The notes under the pieces were generated by a model. It worked only from the letters and a program-made list of their open reading frames with translations. It made no database searches and was not told where the DNA came from. 64,000 nucleotides of DNA, from NCBI GenBank assembly GCA_015075635.1, contig JABTUA010000002.1:992001-1056000 (forward strand), in the 5' to 3' direction. Positions 46,955 to 55,507 of the stretch are shown here, in pieces (the first letter of the stretch is position 1; each line of letters opens with the position of its first letter). The translations under genes were made by a program, and so were the position numbers. The stretch comes from Polyangiaceae bacterium (GTDB lineage: Bacteria; Myxococcota_A; Polyangia; Polyangiales; Polyangiaceae).

Positions 46955-48268
46955 CCGCGCCGCGGGCGGAACGGCGGAAAGCGCGGGGATTGGGGCGGGC
47001 AGCTTGGGGCTCGCGCGGCGCCACGCCGGCAGCCACAGCCTGAGCTCGTAGCCCAGGCGAGTCACCGGGATCTCCGCCGACACCGGCGCGACCCACCAGG
47101 CGCACAAGGTGATGACGCCGGCGCCGAGCCAGCCCGCGCGCCGTCGCTCGTCGAGCAGGCGGGCGAGCTTGCCGGCGACGAGCACCACCCCGAAGCCGTA
47201 GGCCGGGAGGTAGTGGTACACGTACGAGTCGCGCCGAGACACCACCCAGGGCAGCACGGGCAGCGCCCACAGGCAGAGCGCCCAAAGCTCGCCCGGGTCC
47301 ACGGCGCCGATGGTCGAGAGCGGCGTCGGACGCGCGCGGAGCTTGGCCCGCCCGCGCTCCCAGAGGGTGGAGAGCGCGGCGCCGGCGCTGGCGATCACGG
47401 TCAGGCTCACCGCCCACCACAAGAGCGGGTTGCCCATGGAGCTCATGCTGCGCACCACGCCATCGACTTCGGAGAAGCGCATCGCGACCGGCTTCGTCGG
47501 GACGAGCCAGGCGTACCAGCTCGACACCAGCGCGTGCTTCATCTCGGTGAGGCCCGCGTGGTGGACGAACAGCGCCCGCGTGGCGGCCATCACGTCGGGC
47601 ACGCCGTGCGGCTGGTGCCCCAGCACGAGGCCGTGCCGGTAGACCAGGAAGTAAGCCAGCGGTGCGAGCCCGAGCAGCGCCACGCTCCATCGCGGCGCTC
47701 GCCCGAACAGCGCGACCGCCGCGATCGGCGCCAGCATCACCACGACGTTGAACTTGACCGCGCAGCCCAGGCCCATCAGCAGCGCTGCGAGCGCGATCTG
47801 CCAGGCGGTCTTGGCGCGCACGATGGCGCAGGCCGTTGCCAGCGTGAACGTGGCGACCCAGCCGTCGAGGAGCGCCGCCCGCGAGTAGGCGACGAAGAAG
47901 CCGTCCCCGGCCACGAACGCCGCGGCCAGCGCGCCGGCCCGCCAGCTCCGGAACAGCCTCGCCGCGAGCAGCGAGGCGAGCGCGATGTTGAGCAGGCCGC
48001 TGACGAGCGCGGGCAGGCGCCAGCTCAGCGAGTGATCGCCGAACCAGTGGATGGACTGGGCGATGAGCAGCTTGCCGAGCGGCGGGTGGTCGTTCAGATC
48101 GCGCTGACCTTGGAGGAGGTTCTGCGCGTTCCGCACGAAGTGGTGCTCGTCCCAGCCCAGGCCGGGCGGCTCGCCCAGGTTCTGCACGCGCAGCCAGGCG
48201 CCGATGGCGACCGCTACCGCGCACCAGCCCAGGAGGAGCAGGTCCAGTCTCTTTCGTGAGCCCGGCAC
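46952..48268 (-). CDS. GT39/PMT-family membrane glycosyltransferase
   Basis: 438 residues from GTG 48268, about ten to twelve membrane helices. FRNAQN and DLNDHPPLGKLLIA after GWDEHHF is the acidic first-loop signature of protein O-mannosyltransferases, and YVYHYLPAYGF near 320-345 the late motif. It would move a sugar from a lipid carrier to proteins outside the membrane. A second paralogue lies at 51072-52352 on the other strand, sharing the same motifs. Confidence 0.85.
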   Translation of the reverse strand: MPGSRKRLDLLLLGWCAVAVAIGAWLRVQNLGEPPGLGWDEHHFVRNAQNLLQGQRDLNDHPPLGKLLIAQSIHWFGDHSLSWRLPALVSGLLNIALASLLAARLFRSWRAGALAAAFVAGDGFFVAYSRAALLDGWVATFTLATACAIVRAKTAWQIALAALLMGLGCAVKFNVVVMLAPIAAVALFGRAPRWSVALLGLAPLAYFLVYRHGLVLGHQPHGVPDVMAATRALFVHHAGLTEMKHALVSSWYAWLVPTKPVAMRFSEVDGVVRSMSSMGNPLLWWAVSLTVIASAGAALSTLWERGRAKLRARPTPLSTIGAVDPGELWALCLWALPVLPWVVSRRDSYVYHYLPAYGFGVVLVAGKLARLLDERRRAGWLGAGVITLCAWWVAPVSAEIPVTRLGYELRLWLPAWRRASPKLPAPIPALSAVPPAAR

Positions 48269-48402
48269 GAGGCGACTCTCTACCAGGAAAGGGCGCCAAC
48301 CGTCGCTTGTCGCTGCAAACCTCGGGTTGGCACCCGGACCCGCCGAATTCGCCGACAAATGCCCACACTTCCCCTGGTTCGACCCTTGCACTCTTCGCGC
48401 AC

Positions 48403-49944
48403 GTGCGCCCGCTCCACCTGCTTGGTCTGCTCGCGATCGGCACCCTCTCCGCTCGGGCCCAGGCGGCTCAGCCACCGCCAACGCCCAGCTTCGGCAAGAG
48501 CTGCGATCCCTTCGCCAGCTACGACGCCCAGGACACCTGCGATCCCACGGCCAAGCCCGGCGTGGTGAGCTTCAAGGATCTGATCCTGAAGACCTACTCG
48601 AGCACCGGCGACTACGGCATCACGCGCGCTTGCAGCAGCGGCGGTACCAGCGAGCACAAGGAAGGCCGCGCCTGGGACTGGAAGGTCAACTACTACAACA
48701 CCGCCCAGCGGGACATCGCGGACACGGTCATCGACTGGCTGCTCGACACCGATCAGCACGGCAACGCCTGCGCGAACGCCCGTCGCCTGGGCATGATGTA
48801 CTTCATCTGGAACAGCAAGATCTGGGGCGCCTATCGCTCGCCGAACGCCTCGTGCGCGACAGCGGGCTGGAAGGCGTACACGGGGACCAACCCGCACACC
48901 GATCACGTGCACATCAGCTGGGCCTGGACCGGCGCCAAGAAGCAGACCACCTGGTGGACCGCTGCCCTACCGCCGGAGCCGGTGAACGCGAAGCCGAAGG
49001 GCTACCTGGACGGCGCGAGCTGCGAGCGCGTCTGGGGCTGGTCGCAGGACACGGACGCGCCGGCGAAGAGCATCGCGGTGCACCTGTACTTCGGCGGACC
49101 GGCGGGCGACGCCAGCGCCAAGGGCGTGCCCATCGACGCCAACATCGATCGCCAGGACCTGTGCACGCCCCTCGGCTCCTGCAAGCACGGCTTCGAGGTC
49201 GCCTCGCCGCTCTCGCTGCACGACGGCAAGCCCCACGCGGTTCACGCCTACGGCATCGACAGCGCCGGCGGCGCCAACGCCGAGCTCCAGCAGAGCCCGG
49301 CCACCCTCGACTGCGAGCCGGTCATCCCCGCCGGCGTGCGCCGGCTGGTCAAGGACATGACCAGCTTCGACGACTGGGGCTTCTCGGAGTTCTGGGACGT
49401 GATGCCCGTCGCCGACACGGCTCTCGCCGCCATCACCGAGGATGCCGCCTTGCCAGACAATCCGCTCCTGGTGCAGTCCGACGACGGCAGCCCCGAGGTC
49501 TGGGTCATCGACGGCGAGGTCCGCCGGCATGTTCCGGATCCGGCGGCCTTCGACACCTGGGGCTTCGACTCCGCGGCCATCGTGAAGTGGGCGGCCAAAG
49601 ATCTGGAAGCCCTGCCGGTCGGACCGAAGCTGCGTTCGCGCCCGGTGCTGGTGCGCGGCAGCGGCTCGGAGATCTACCTGATGGACGACGCGCTGCCCAA
49701 GCCCGCACCCGCGGGCAGCGGCGGGTCCGGCGGAACCGGTGGCAGCGGCGCCATCGACCCGAGCGGCGGGAGCGGCAGCAAGACCGCGGCAGGTCCGGGC
49801 CAGAAGACCAAGGTGCTGTCCGAGGATGCAGAAGGCGGTTGCGCCTGCCGCACCACGGGCAGCGCTCCGAGCTCGGGCTTCGGCGCCTTGGCCCTGCTCG
49901 GCCTCGGCCTGGTCGCGGCTCGACGCCGGCGGGTGCGCGCGTGA
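48403..49944 (+). CDS. MYXO-CTERM surface protein with LAS/M15-like peptidase domain
   Basis: 513 residues from GTG 48403. Signal peptide RPLHLLGLLAIGTLSARAQA. The first domain (about 30-190) has SEHKEGRAWDW, an HxxxxxxD zinc motif, and DHVHISW, the HxH partner, as in LAS/M15 peptidoglycan peptidases. A beta-rich middle follows, then a Gly/Ser linker and the C-terminal sequence CACRTTG plus hydrophobic helix ALALLGLGLVAA and RRRR, the three parts of a MYXO-CTERM sorting signal. It would be exported, cut near the Cys and fixed at the surface. Possible sorting enzyme: 25106-25855. Confidence 0.85.
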   Translation: MRPLHLLGLLAIGTLSARAQAAQPPPTPSFGKSCDPFASYDAQDTCDPTAKPGVVSFKDLILKTYSSTGDYGITRACSSGGTSEHKEGRAWDWKVNYYNTAQRDIADTVIDWLLDTDQHGNACANARRLGMMYFIWNSKIWGAYRSPNASCATAGWKAYTGTNPHTDHVHISWAWTGAKKQTTWWTAALPPEPVNAKPKGYLDGASCERVWGWSQDTDAPAKSIAVHLYFGGPAGDASAKGVPIDANIDRQDLCTPLGSCKHGFEVASPLSLHDGKPHAVHAYGIDSAGGANAELQQSPATLDCEPVIPAGVRRLVKDMTSFDDWGFSEFWDVMPVADTALAAITEDAALPDNPLLVQSDDGSPEVWVIDGEVRRHVPDPAAFDTWGFDSAAIVKWAAKDLEALPVGPKLRSRPVLVRGSGSEIYLMDDALPKPAPAGSGGSGGTGGSGAIDPSGGSGSKTAAGPGQKTKVLSEDAEGGCACRTTGSAPSSGFGALALLGLGLVAARRRRVRA

Positions 49945-50492
49945 ACGCGAGACGCGGAGCGCTGCTGGCCCTGGCGCTCGGCCTGGTGGCGGCAGCGGTC
50001 TGGCTCGGCTTCGGGCGAGCGAAGCCGCGGACGACGGCGGCGGCGAGCGCGACGCCCGAGCGCACGGCGAGTGAAGAGCGCCCGCGCCGCACGCGGTCCG
50101 AGCGCCCGCGCCCACCGGCCCGCGAGACGCGGGAGGCCTCCGTGGCGACGACGAGTACCGCGGCGAGCGCGGCGCCCTCCTCCCCCCGGGTCCGCGCGCT
50201 CGAGACCACGGTGCTCCAGGCCGCGGTGCGCCACGACTGGGTCGTGGTGGACGAGCAAGACACGCCCTGTCCGCCGCAGAAGGTGCGTATCGTGTTCGAC
50301 GCACCGGGAGATCTCGGCGGCTACCAGAAGGGCGCGTACTTCGAGCCGCTCGGCCCACCCGGCGACAGCGACGTCGAGGTGAACGGCCTGCTCCTGTGCG
50401 AGGGCTCCACGTTCCTGTATCGCGGCTTCGAGGCGTATTGGCGAGCGGATCGCGGGGTGTGGGAGGTGTTCCCGTTCCCGGTCGTCGAGTGA
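49941..50492 (+). CDS. membrane-anchored protein coupled to MYXO-CTERM gene
   Basis: 183 residues from GTG 49941, overlapping the previous stop (GTGA). One membrane helix (about 6-25), a basic Arg/Pro/Ala linker (about 35-80), and a ~100-residue outer domain with CPPQKVRIVFDAPG and Trp/Tyr-rich end (YRADRGVWEVFPF-like). No family recognised. The coupling suggests it works with the surface peptidase. Confidence 0.65.
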   Translation: MNARRGALLALALGLVAAAVWLGFGRAKPRTTAAASATPERTASEERPRRTRSERPRPPARETREASVATTSTAASAAPSSPRVRALETTVLQAAVRHDWVVVDEQDTPCPPQKVRIVFDAPGDLGGYQKGAYFEPLGPPGDSDVEVNGLLLCEGSTFLYRGFEAYWRADRGVWEVFPFPVVE

Positions 50493-50564
50493 CCACGGCG
50501 CGCCGCCTCCGCACACGTTCGACCCGATTGACGACGGGCCGCGCGCCGTCTTGACTCCCCGCCG

Positions 50565-51065
50565 ATGTCCTCGACCGTGGCGCAGTGGGCCACCGTGCTG
50601 CTCTGGCTCGGTCTCGCGCCCTTCCTGTTCTGCTCTGGGACAACGGGCGAGTTCCACGCAGGCGCGGTCGTGGACGTCGACATCACTCTGGTCAGTAGCG
50701 ACGTGCACGGCCTGGCGTGCAGCCTCGACGACGCGCCCTGGGGGTACGCCTGCAAATACCGCTCCGGGGGTAGCGTCGAACAGCCGAACGGCGCGCTGAT
50801 CCCGTGCCTCACGGTCGACCGCCGCGATCTGCTCGTGCCGAACCTGTTCGCCGTTCCTGCCATCGCCGATCGCGTCGCGGCGGACGAGGTGGTCGGCTTG
50901 CCTCGCGAGGCGCGCGAACGCTTCATCGCGAGCTGCCGCGTGAGGGTGCTCGCTCGGGTGCGCGGAGTGCGCCGGCGTTTCGCTGCCGGCGGCGAGTTCG
51001 AACCACCGATGAGCTCCTGGCTCGTGTCACCGATGGCCTGCACCGTGCGCCCAGACCGGCGCTGA
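50565..51065 (+). CDS. membrane protein upstream of PMT-type enzyme
   Basis: 166 residues. One hydrophobic N-terminal helix (about 6-25, TVLLWLGLAPFLFC), then a ~140-residue domain with a few cysteines and a basic middle. Unknown family. Only six bases separate it from the following glycosyltransferase gene, so they should be cotranscribed and may form a complex. Confidence 0.65.
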   Translation: MSSTVAQWATVLLWLGLAPFLFCSGTTGEFHAGAVVDVDITLVSSDVHGLACSLDDAPWGYACKYRSGGSVEQPNGALIPCLTVDRRDLLVPNLFAVPAIADRVAADEVVGLPREARERFIASCRVRVLARVRGVRRRFAAGGEFEPPMSSWLVSPMACTVRPDRR

Positions 51066-51071
51066 GGTCGA

Positions 51072-52352
51072 ATGAGCGCCAGATCCCTGCTCCGACGACT
51101 GCGCGCCCCAGCCCCCGACGCCCCGCTGGTGTTCGCCTGCCTGGTGCTGATCGTGTTCGGAGTCGTGCTCCGCGCACAGCGGCTGCACTTCCCTCGCGGC
51201 TTCAGCTGGGATGAGCACCACTTCGTCCTGAACGCTCGCAACTACCTGGCGGGGCTGCCCGATCTGAACGACCACCCCCCGCTGGGCAAGCTGCTCTTGG
51301 CGCTTCCGATGCACCTGCTCGGCGACAACTCGGTCGCCTGGCGGCTCGCGCCGTTCCTGCTCGGTTCGCTGAGCATCGTCCTGGCGGGGCTGCTCGCCAG
51401 CTGGGCTACCGGACGGAAGACCAGCTTCTGGATCGGAGCCGCCTTCGTCGCGGCAGACGGTTTTCTGATCGCGTACTCGCGCACTGCGCTGCTCGACGGC
51501 ATGCTGGCGTGCTTGTGCCTGGGCGCCGTGGTCGTGGCCGTGCGCTCGAGATCTGCGCTGGGCGTCGCGGCGGCTGCACTGCTGCTCGGCTCCGCCTGCG
51601 CGATCAAGTACAGCGCCGTGGTGTTCGTGCCGGTGCTGGTTTGGGCAGCGCTCTCGAAGCGCTCGCCGCTTTTGTCGTCGCTGACGGTGATGCTTGCGCC
51701 GGCTGCCTATGTCGGGTGGTTCAGCATTGGCCTCTGGATGGCGAAGCGGCCGTTCGGCATTTCCGGGGTCGTGTCAGAGACGAAGCGGCTCTACTTGCAC
51801 CACGCGGGCCTGACGCACTGGAAGCACCCGCTCTTGTCTCACTGGTACGAGTGGTACCTGCCCACGCGCCCGCTGCCAATGCGCAACGACCCGATGAGCG
51901 ACGGCCGCACGCGGATCATGACGTCACTGGGCAACCCGCTGCTCTGGTGGCTGGTGGACGTGGCCGTGGTGTTCGCCGCGCTGTCGCTGCTCGTCGCCGG
52001 GCTCCTGGCTCTCAGGAAGCACGGCCTCCGCGCCGCGGTCTCCAGAGTCCGTGGCATCTCGGGCGCGGGCTCGCGCCGCCTGCTACTGCTGGTGTGCTGG
52101 TGTGCCCCGATCGCGCCGTGGCTGATCTCGAACAGGGATTCCTACCTCAACCACTACTTGCCGGCCTACGCTTTCGGGTTGGTGCTGGTCACCACGCTGT
52201 TCGACGAAGTCCGGAGCCGCTTCCGCACCGCCGGGCTCGTCGCGCTCCTGATCGTCGGGCAGGTCTCCTTCTTCTACGCCCCGGTCTGGGGACAGCTGCC
52301 GCTCTCACGGGCCGGCGTCGAAGCCCGGCTCTTTCTCACGCGCTGGCGCTGA
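51072..52352 (+). CDS. GT39/PMT-family membrane glycosyltransferase, second copy
   Basis: 426 residues, about ten to twelve membrane helices. SWDEHHFVLNARNYLAG and DLNDHPPLGKLLLAL match the paralogue at 46952-48268 almost exactly in the first loop, and LHHAGLTHWKHPLLSHW and YLNHYLPAYAFG correspond to its later motifs. The pair probably arose by duplication. Predicted to glycosylate exported proteins or other envelope substrates from a polyprenyl-linked sugar. Confidence 0.87.
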   Translation: MSARSLLRRLRAPAPDAPLVFACLVLIVFGVVLRAQRLHFPRGFSWDEHHFVLNARNYLAGLPDLNDHPPLGKLLLALPMHLLGDNSVAWRLAPFLLGSLSIVLAGLLASWATGRKTSFWIGAAFVAADGFLIAYSRTALLDGMLACLCLGAVVVAVRSRSALGVAAAALLLGSACAIKYSAVVFVPVLVWAALSKRSPLLSSLTVMLAPAAYVGWFSIGLWMAKRPFGISGVVSETKRLYLHHAGLTHWKHPLLSHWYEWYLPTRPLPMRNDPMSDGRTRIMTSLGNPLLWWLVDVAVVFAALSLLVAGLLALRKHGLRAAVSRVRGISGAGSRRLLLLVCWCAPIAPWLISNRDSYLNHYLPAYAFGLVLVTTLFDEVRSRFRTAGLVALLIVGQVSFFYAPVWGQLPLSRAGVEARLFLTRWR

Positions 52353-52387
52353 CGCCTTGACTCGGCCCGCCGCCGCGTTACGGAAGG

Positions 52388-53056
52388 ATGCTCGTGACCG
52401 CGACCGCAGCGCCTTCGGCCATCACGCCCCTCGCGGGCGTCCCCCCGCGGGCGCGCCACGCGGTGTTCGCGTTGATCGCCTTCGTGGCCCTGTCCAACGC
52501 CGTCGGCACGGCGCTCTCGCCCTACCTCGTGGTGGAGCACCCGCTCTGGCTGGTGGCCATCTCGCCGGAGGGCCGGCACGTGGTGCTGGCCGCGCCCAAC
52601 GTGCCCGCGGCGCTCCTGGTGGTGGTCGGCACTCTGCGCCGCCTGCTCGGGATCGTGGCCGGCTTCGGGCTCGGCCTCTTGTACGGGGAGGCGGCGGTGC
52701 GCTGGGCTGAGCAACGCGCGCCGCGCTTCTCGCGGATCATCCTGTTCCTGGAGCGTATGTTCACGCGCTTCGGCGTGTACCTCTTGTTCTTCGTCCCGCT
52801 GCCGTCCATCGGCGTGCTCGCCGGCGCGGCCCGCGCGCGCTGGCCCTGGGTGCTCGTAGCGGGCGCGGCGGGGCAGCTCCTGTGGATGACGCTCACCGTC
52901 TACTTCGGCGAGGCGGTGTCGGGCTGGACCCGGCCCATCCTCGCGTTCCTGTCGCGCCACCTGGTCGAGAGCACGATCGTGGCTGCGGCGCTGGTCGGCC
53001 TGCAGCAGCTCGTGGCGTACCAGAAGCGCAAGAGCGCACGAGTTCCGGAGAGCTGA
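52388..53056 (+). CDS. membrane protein, DedA/VTT-like
   Basis: 222 residues with five or six membrane helices. LLYGEAAVRW, FGVYLLFFVPLPSIGVLAGAA and the following helix resemble the VTT domain of DedA-type proteins, thought to move lipids across membranes, but the family's FxRFxP motif is weak here. It follows the glycosyltransferase by 35 bp and may belong to the same transcript. Confidence 0.6.
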   Translation: MLVTATAAPSAITPLAGVPPRARHAVFALIAFVALSNAVGTALSPYLVVEHPLWLVAISPEGRHVVLAAPNVPAALLVVVGTLRRLLGIVAGFGLGLLYGEAAVRWAEQRAPRFSRIILFLERMFTRFGVYLLFFVPLPSIGVLAGAARARWPWVLVAGAAGQLLWMTLTVYFGEAVSGWTRPILAFLSRHLVESTIVAAALVGLQQLVAYQKRKSARVPES

Positions 53057-53072
53057 GGCGAGGTGGTCGTGG

Positions 53073-53085
53073 TACCTTGCTCTTC
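53073..53085 (+). promoter_or_regulatory. -10 box of the HEPN-MNT pair
   Basis: TACCTT at 53073-53078 ends seven bases before the GTG at 53086. Confidence 0.5.
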
Positions 53086-53499
53086 GTGGCCGACACGGAA
53101 GCAGAGCTGACTCGACGCCTCGAATCCGTGCCGGAGATCCTGTTTGCGCTGCTGTTCGGCTCTCGCGCGGCGGGTACGCCCCGCGCCGATTCGGACTGGG
53201 ACGTTGCCGTATTCCTGTCCCCGGCGCTCTCCGCGGCAGAACGCTTCCGCCTGCGAGCCCGGCTGAGCGGTGAGCTCGGCGACCTCGGACAGGTCGACGT
53301 CGTCGTGCTCAACGACGCGCCGCCGCTGCTCGCGCACCGCGCGCTGCAAGGGCGCCTCCTCACGGTGGCCGATCGAACGGCCTACGTGCGGTTCTTCGTG
53401 GCGACGGTGAGCGCGTCCGAGGACGAGCGCTACTTCAGGGAGATCCACGACCGGGCACGGCGGGAGAGACTCGAGGAGGGCCGCTTTGGTCGATCGTGA
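53086..53499 (+). CDS. mntA: MNT nucleotidyltransferase antitoxin
   Basis: 137 residues. FALLFGSRAAGTPRADSDWDVAVF (about 17-40) is the GSx10DxD minimal nucleotidyltransferase motif with all three carboxylate positions present. In the HepT-MntA type VII system this enzyme adds AMP to the HEPN toxin and silences it. GTG 53086 is chosen by the -10 box; the last 14 bases overlap the HEPN gene. Confidence 0.88.
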   Translation: MADTEAELTRRLESVPEILFALLFGSRAAGTPRADSDWDVAVFLSPALSAAERFRLRARLSGELGDLGQVDVVVLNDAPPLLAHRALQGRLLTVADRTAYVRFFVATVSASEDERYFREIHDRARRERLEEGRFGRS

Positions 53500-53899
53500 G
53501 GTCTTCGCCAGGAGGCTCGCCAGGCTGGAGGAGCTCCTGACCAGCCTGCGAGAGCTGGCCAGCGTGGAGCGAGAGACGTTCCTGGCCGATCGCGCCTTGC
53601 AGGCGCAGGCCGAGCGCTGGCTCCACCTGGCGGCGGAGTGCGCGCTCGATCTGGCGAGTCACCTGATCGCCGACAAGGGCTGGCAGACGCCCGTCACCTA
53701 CCGCGAGGCGTTCAGAACTCTGGAGCAGCGCGGCGTGCTCCCTCCAGACCTGGCGAAGAAGATGGAAGGCTGGGCCGGCTTGCGGAACGTGCTCGTACAC
53801 ATGTACCTGGACGTCGACCACGCGACGATCCACGAGATCCTCCGGAACGACCTGGACGAGCTCGAGGCGTTCGCGAGGGCGGTCGCCGGAGCCACCTGA
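53486..53899 (+). CDS. hepT: HEPN-domain toxin
   Basis: 137 residues from TTG, preceded by GAGGAGGG. Helical throughout; GLRNVLVHMYLDV near 94-106 carries the RX4HXY motif of HEPN ribonucleases, including the Tyr that MntA-type enzymes modify with AMP. With the preceding gene it forms a complete type VII toxin-antitoxin pair. Its stop is one base away from the stop of the convergent ARPP-1 gene. Confidence 0.9.
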   Translation: MVDREVFARRLARLEELLTSLRELASVERETFLADRALQAQAERWLHLAAECALDLASHLIADKGWQTPVTYREAFRTLEQRGVLPPDLAKKMEGWAGLRNVLVHMYLDVDHATIHEILRNDLDELEAFARAVAGAT

Positions 53900-53900
53900 C

Positions 53901-55031
53901 TCACTTCGCCACGTAGTCCGAGCTGAGCGGCACCGCCGCCTTCGCCGGGCTGGGCTTGTAGGTGGTCGAGGAGCCGTAGCCCGCCTTGGCCTTCTTGTAG
54001 GCGTTCACGTTGCCGGCGCTGGTGTTCTTCTCCTCGGCCTTGGCCCGATCGATCTCGCGCATGAAGCCGCCGACGTCGGCCGCGACCATCGGCGGAGCTG
54101 GCTTCGGGGCAGCGCCGCCGCGGGCGGTGAGCGCGTCGCTCGCCGCGGTGTTCGCCAGCGTGCCCTGAAACAGCAGGAACAGCTCGTGGCTGGCGAACCA
54201 GCGCACGCCACGCACCTGGCCGTTCACCGCGTAGGCCATGCCGACCAGCTCGTCGGACGGCCGCGCCTTGCCGAGCGCCTGCGAGATCCGCTTCGAGAGA
54301 CCCTCGCGCGCCGCCTTGACCTCGGCGTCGTCCAGCGTCGCCATCAGCGTGCCCGAGGCCTTCTGCTTGCCGTGCGCCGAGTTGACCTTCGCGACCTCCG
54401 CCCAGACCTCGCCCTGGCTCGACTCGTATTGGCCCGCGGCGCGCACCTTCGAGTTGGCGAGCGCCTCGACGGCCTCGAACTTCCCCTGCGTCCCGACGCC
54501 CTCGCGCTCGCCGGTCCAGCGGCCCTGCTCCACGCAGAACGCGTCCACGGGCACGGTGGTCCGCGCCGCCACCACGAAGTCCTGAGCGATCTGCCGGTCC
54601 TGATTGCCGCCCTTCACCACGGTTCCGGCCAGCACGTAGATGGCCTTGTCGCCGTGATTGGCGATGACCAGCGTGTTCACCACCGGACCGGAGCGCTCTC
54701 GCCCGTGGCGAGTGTGGCGCGAGCTCGACGGGGCAGCCTCCTCGGCTCCCACCTCCCGCACCTCGGCAGCGCCGGCGCCCAGCGCCGCGGCCAGCGTCGT
54801 CATCGGGCCGGGATCGGTCTGTGTGGCGGAGAAGATCGGGAACAGCGTCAGATCTTCGAGCACAATCGGCTCGCCGATCCGCACACCTCCGTCCGCGGCC
54901 ACGGCGACGGGGGAGGAAGCGTCGCCGGAGTGGCCCCGGCGGTTCTTCACGGCGTGGGCAGCAAATGCGATCAGTCCAGCACAAAACACCGCGGCGACCG
55001 CGTAGACCAGGCTACGGCCTCGAGCACTCAT
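53901..55031 (-). CDS. membrane-anchored ARPP-1-domain protein
   Basis: 376 residues. One N-terminal membrane helix (about 8-27) and then a domain (about 50-320) with LTLFPIFS, YVLAGTVVKGGNQDRQIAQDF and VPVDAFCVEQGRWTG, which matches what I know of the ARPP-1 domain; the C-terminus is Lys/Ala-rich. The function of ARPP-1 is not established. The ATG at 55031 follows CTGGAGGGTCC, better than the in-frame ATG 45 bases upstream. Confidence 0.7.
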   Translation of the reverse strand: MSARGRSLVYAVAAVFCAGLIAFAAHAVKNRRGHSGDASSPVAVAADGGVRIGEPIVLEDLTLFPIFSATQTDPGPMTTLAAALGAGAAEVREVGAEEAAPSSSRHTRHGRERSGPVVNTLVIANHGDKAIYVLAGTVVKGGNQDRQIAQDFVVAARTTVPVDAFCVEQGRWTGEREGVGTQGKFEAVEALANSKVRAAGQYESSQGEVWAEVAKVNSAHGKQKASGTLMATLDDAEVKAAREGLSKRISQALGKARPSDELVGMAYAVNGQVRGVRWFASHELFLLFQGTLANTAASDALTARGGAAPKPAPPMVAADVGGFMREIDRAKAEEKNTSAGNVNAYKKAKAGYGSSTTYKPSPAKAAVPLSSDYVAK

Positions 55032-55177
55032 CGGACCCTCCAGGCCCGGGCTTCGAGCGCGCGCGGGCTGTCCCATGGAACGCGCCAGCGCGGAGAAAGA
55101 TTTGGGGGCGTTGAATATTTCGTGGCTCGGAATCGGCCCGCGTCGTCCCTTCGACCAGCTCCAGGCCGCCCCGCGAC

Positions 55178-55507
55178 CTACAACGCCATCAGCTCGGTCC
55201 AGAACAAGGCGTGCCCCAAGGCCCGCTTCACCTCCGGAATCCGGGGAACGGGGAGCACGGTCATCAAACGACCGATGGAGCGAACCGGTACGAGATGAAC
55301 GTTGTCGAGCTTTGCCGCGCAGGGCTTGGGCATCCCGTCACGCGTGCCAAGGCGCACCTCCTGCGGAATGCCTCGTACGGTGGTGGTCACTTCCGCGGCG
55401 AGCACCTTCGACAAGTAGGCGTAGGCCGGTGTTCGACTGAGCAGCAACAAAGGACGCAGACCGACGGGCTCTGGAAGCCGCACCCAACGGATCTCGTACT
55501 GCCTCAT
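55178..55507 (-). CDS. MazF/PemK-family toxin, second locus
   Basis: 109 residues. QYEIRWVRLPEPVGLRPLLLLSR is the N-terminal block of the PemK/MazF fold (VRLPEPxGxRPVLVVS), with TTVRGIPQEVRLG and NVHLVPVRSIGRL as the catalytic and dimer strands. It differs clearly from the mazF at 29240. The ATG overlaps the stop of the antitoxin gene (ATGA). Confidence 0.85.
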   Translation of the reverse strand: MRQYEIRWVRLPEPVGLRPLLLLSRTPAYAYLSKVLAAEVTTTVRGIPQEVRLGTRDGMPKPCAAKLDNVHLVPVRSIGRLMTVLPVPRIPEVKRALGHALFWTELMAL

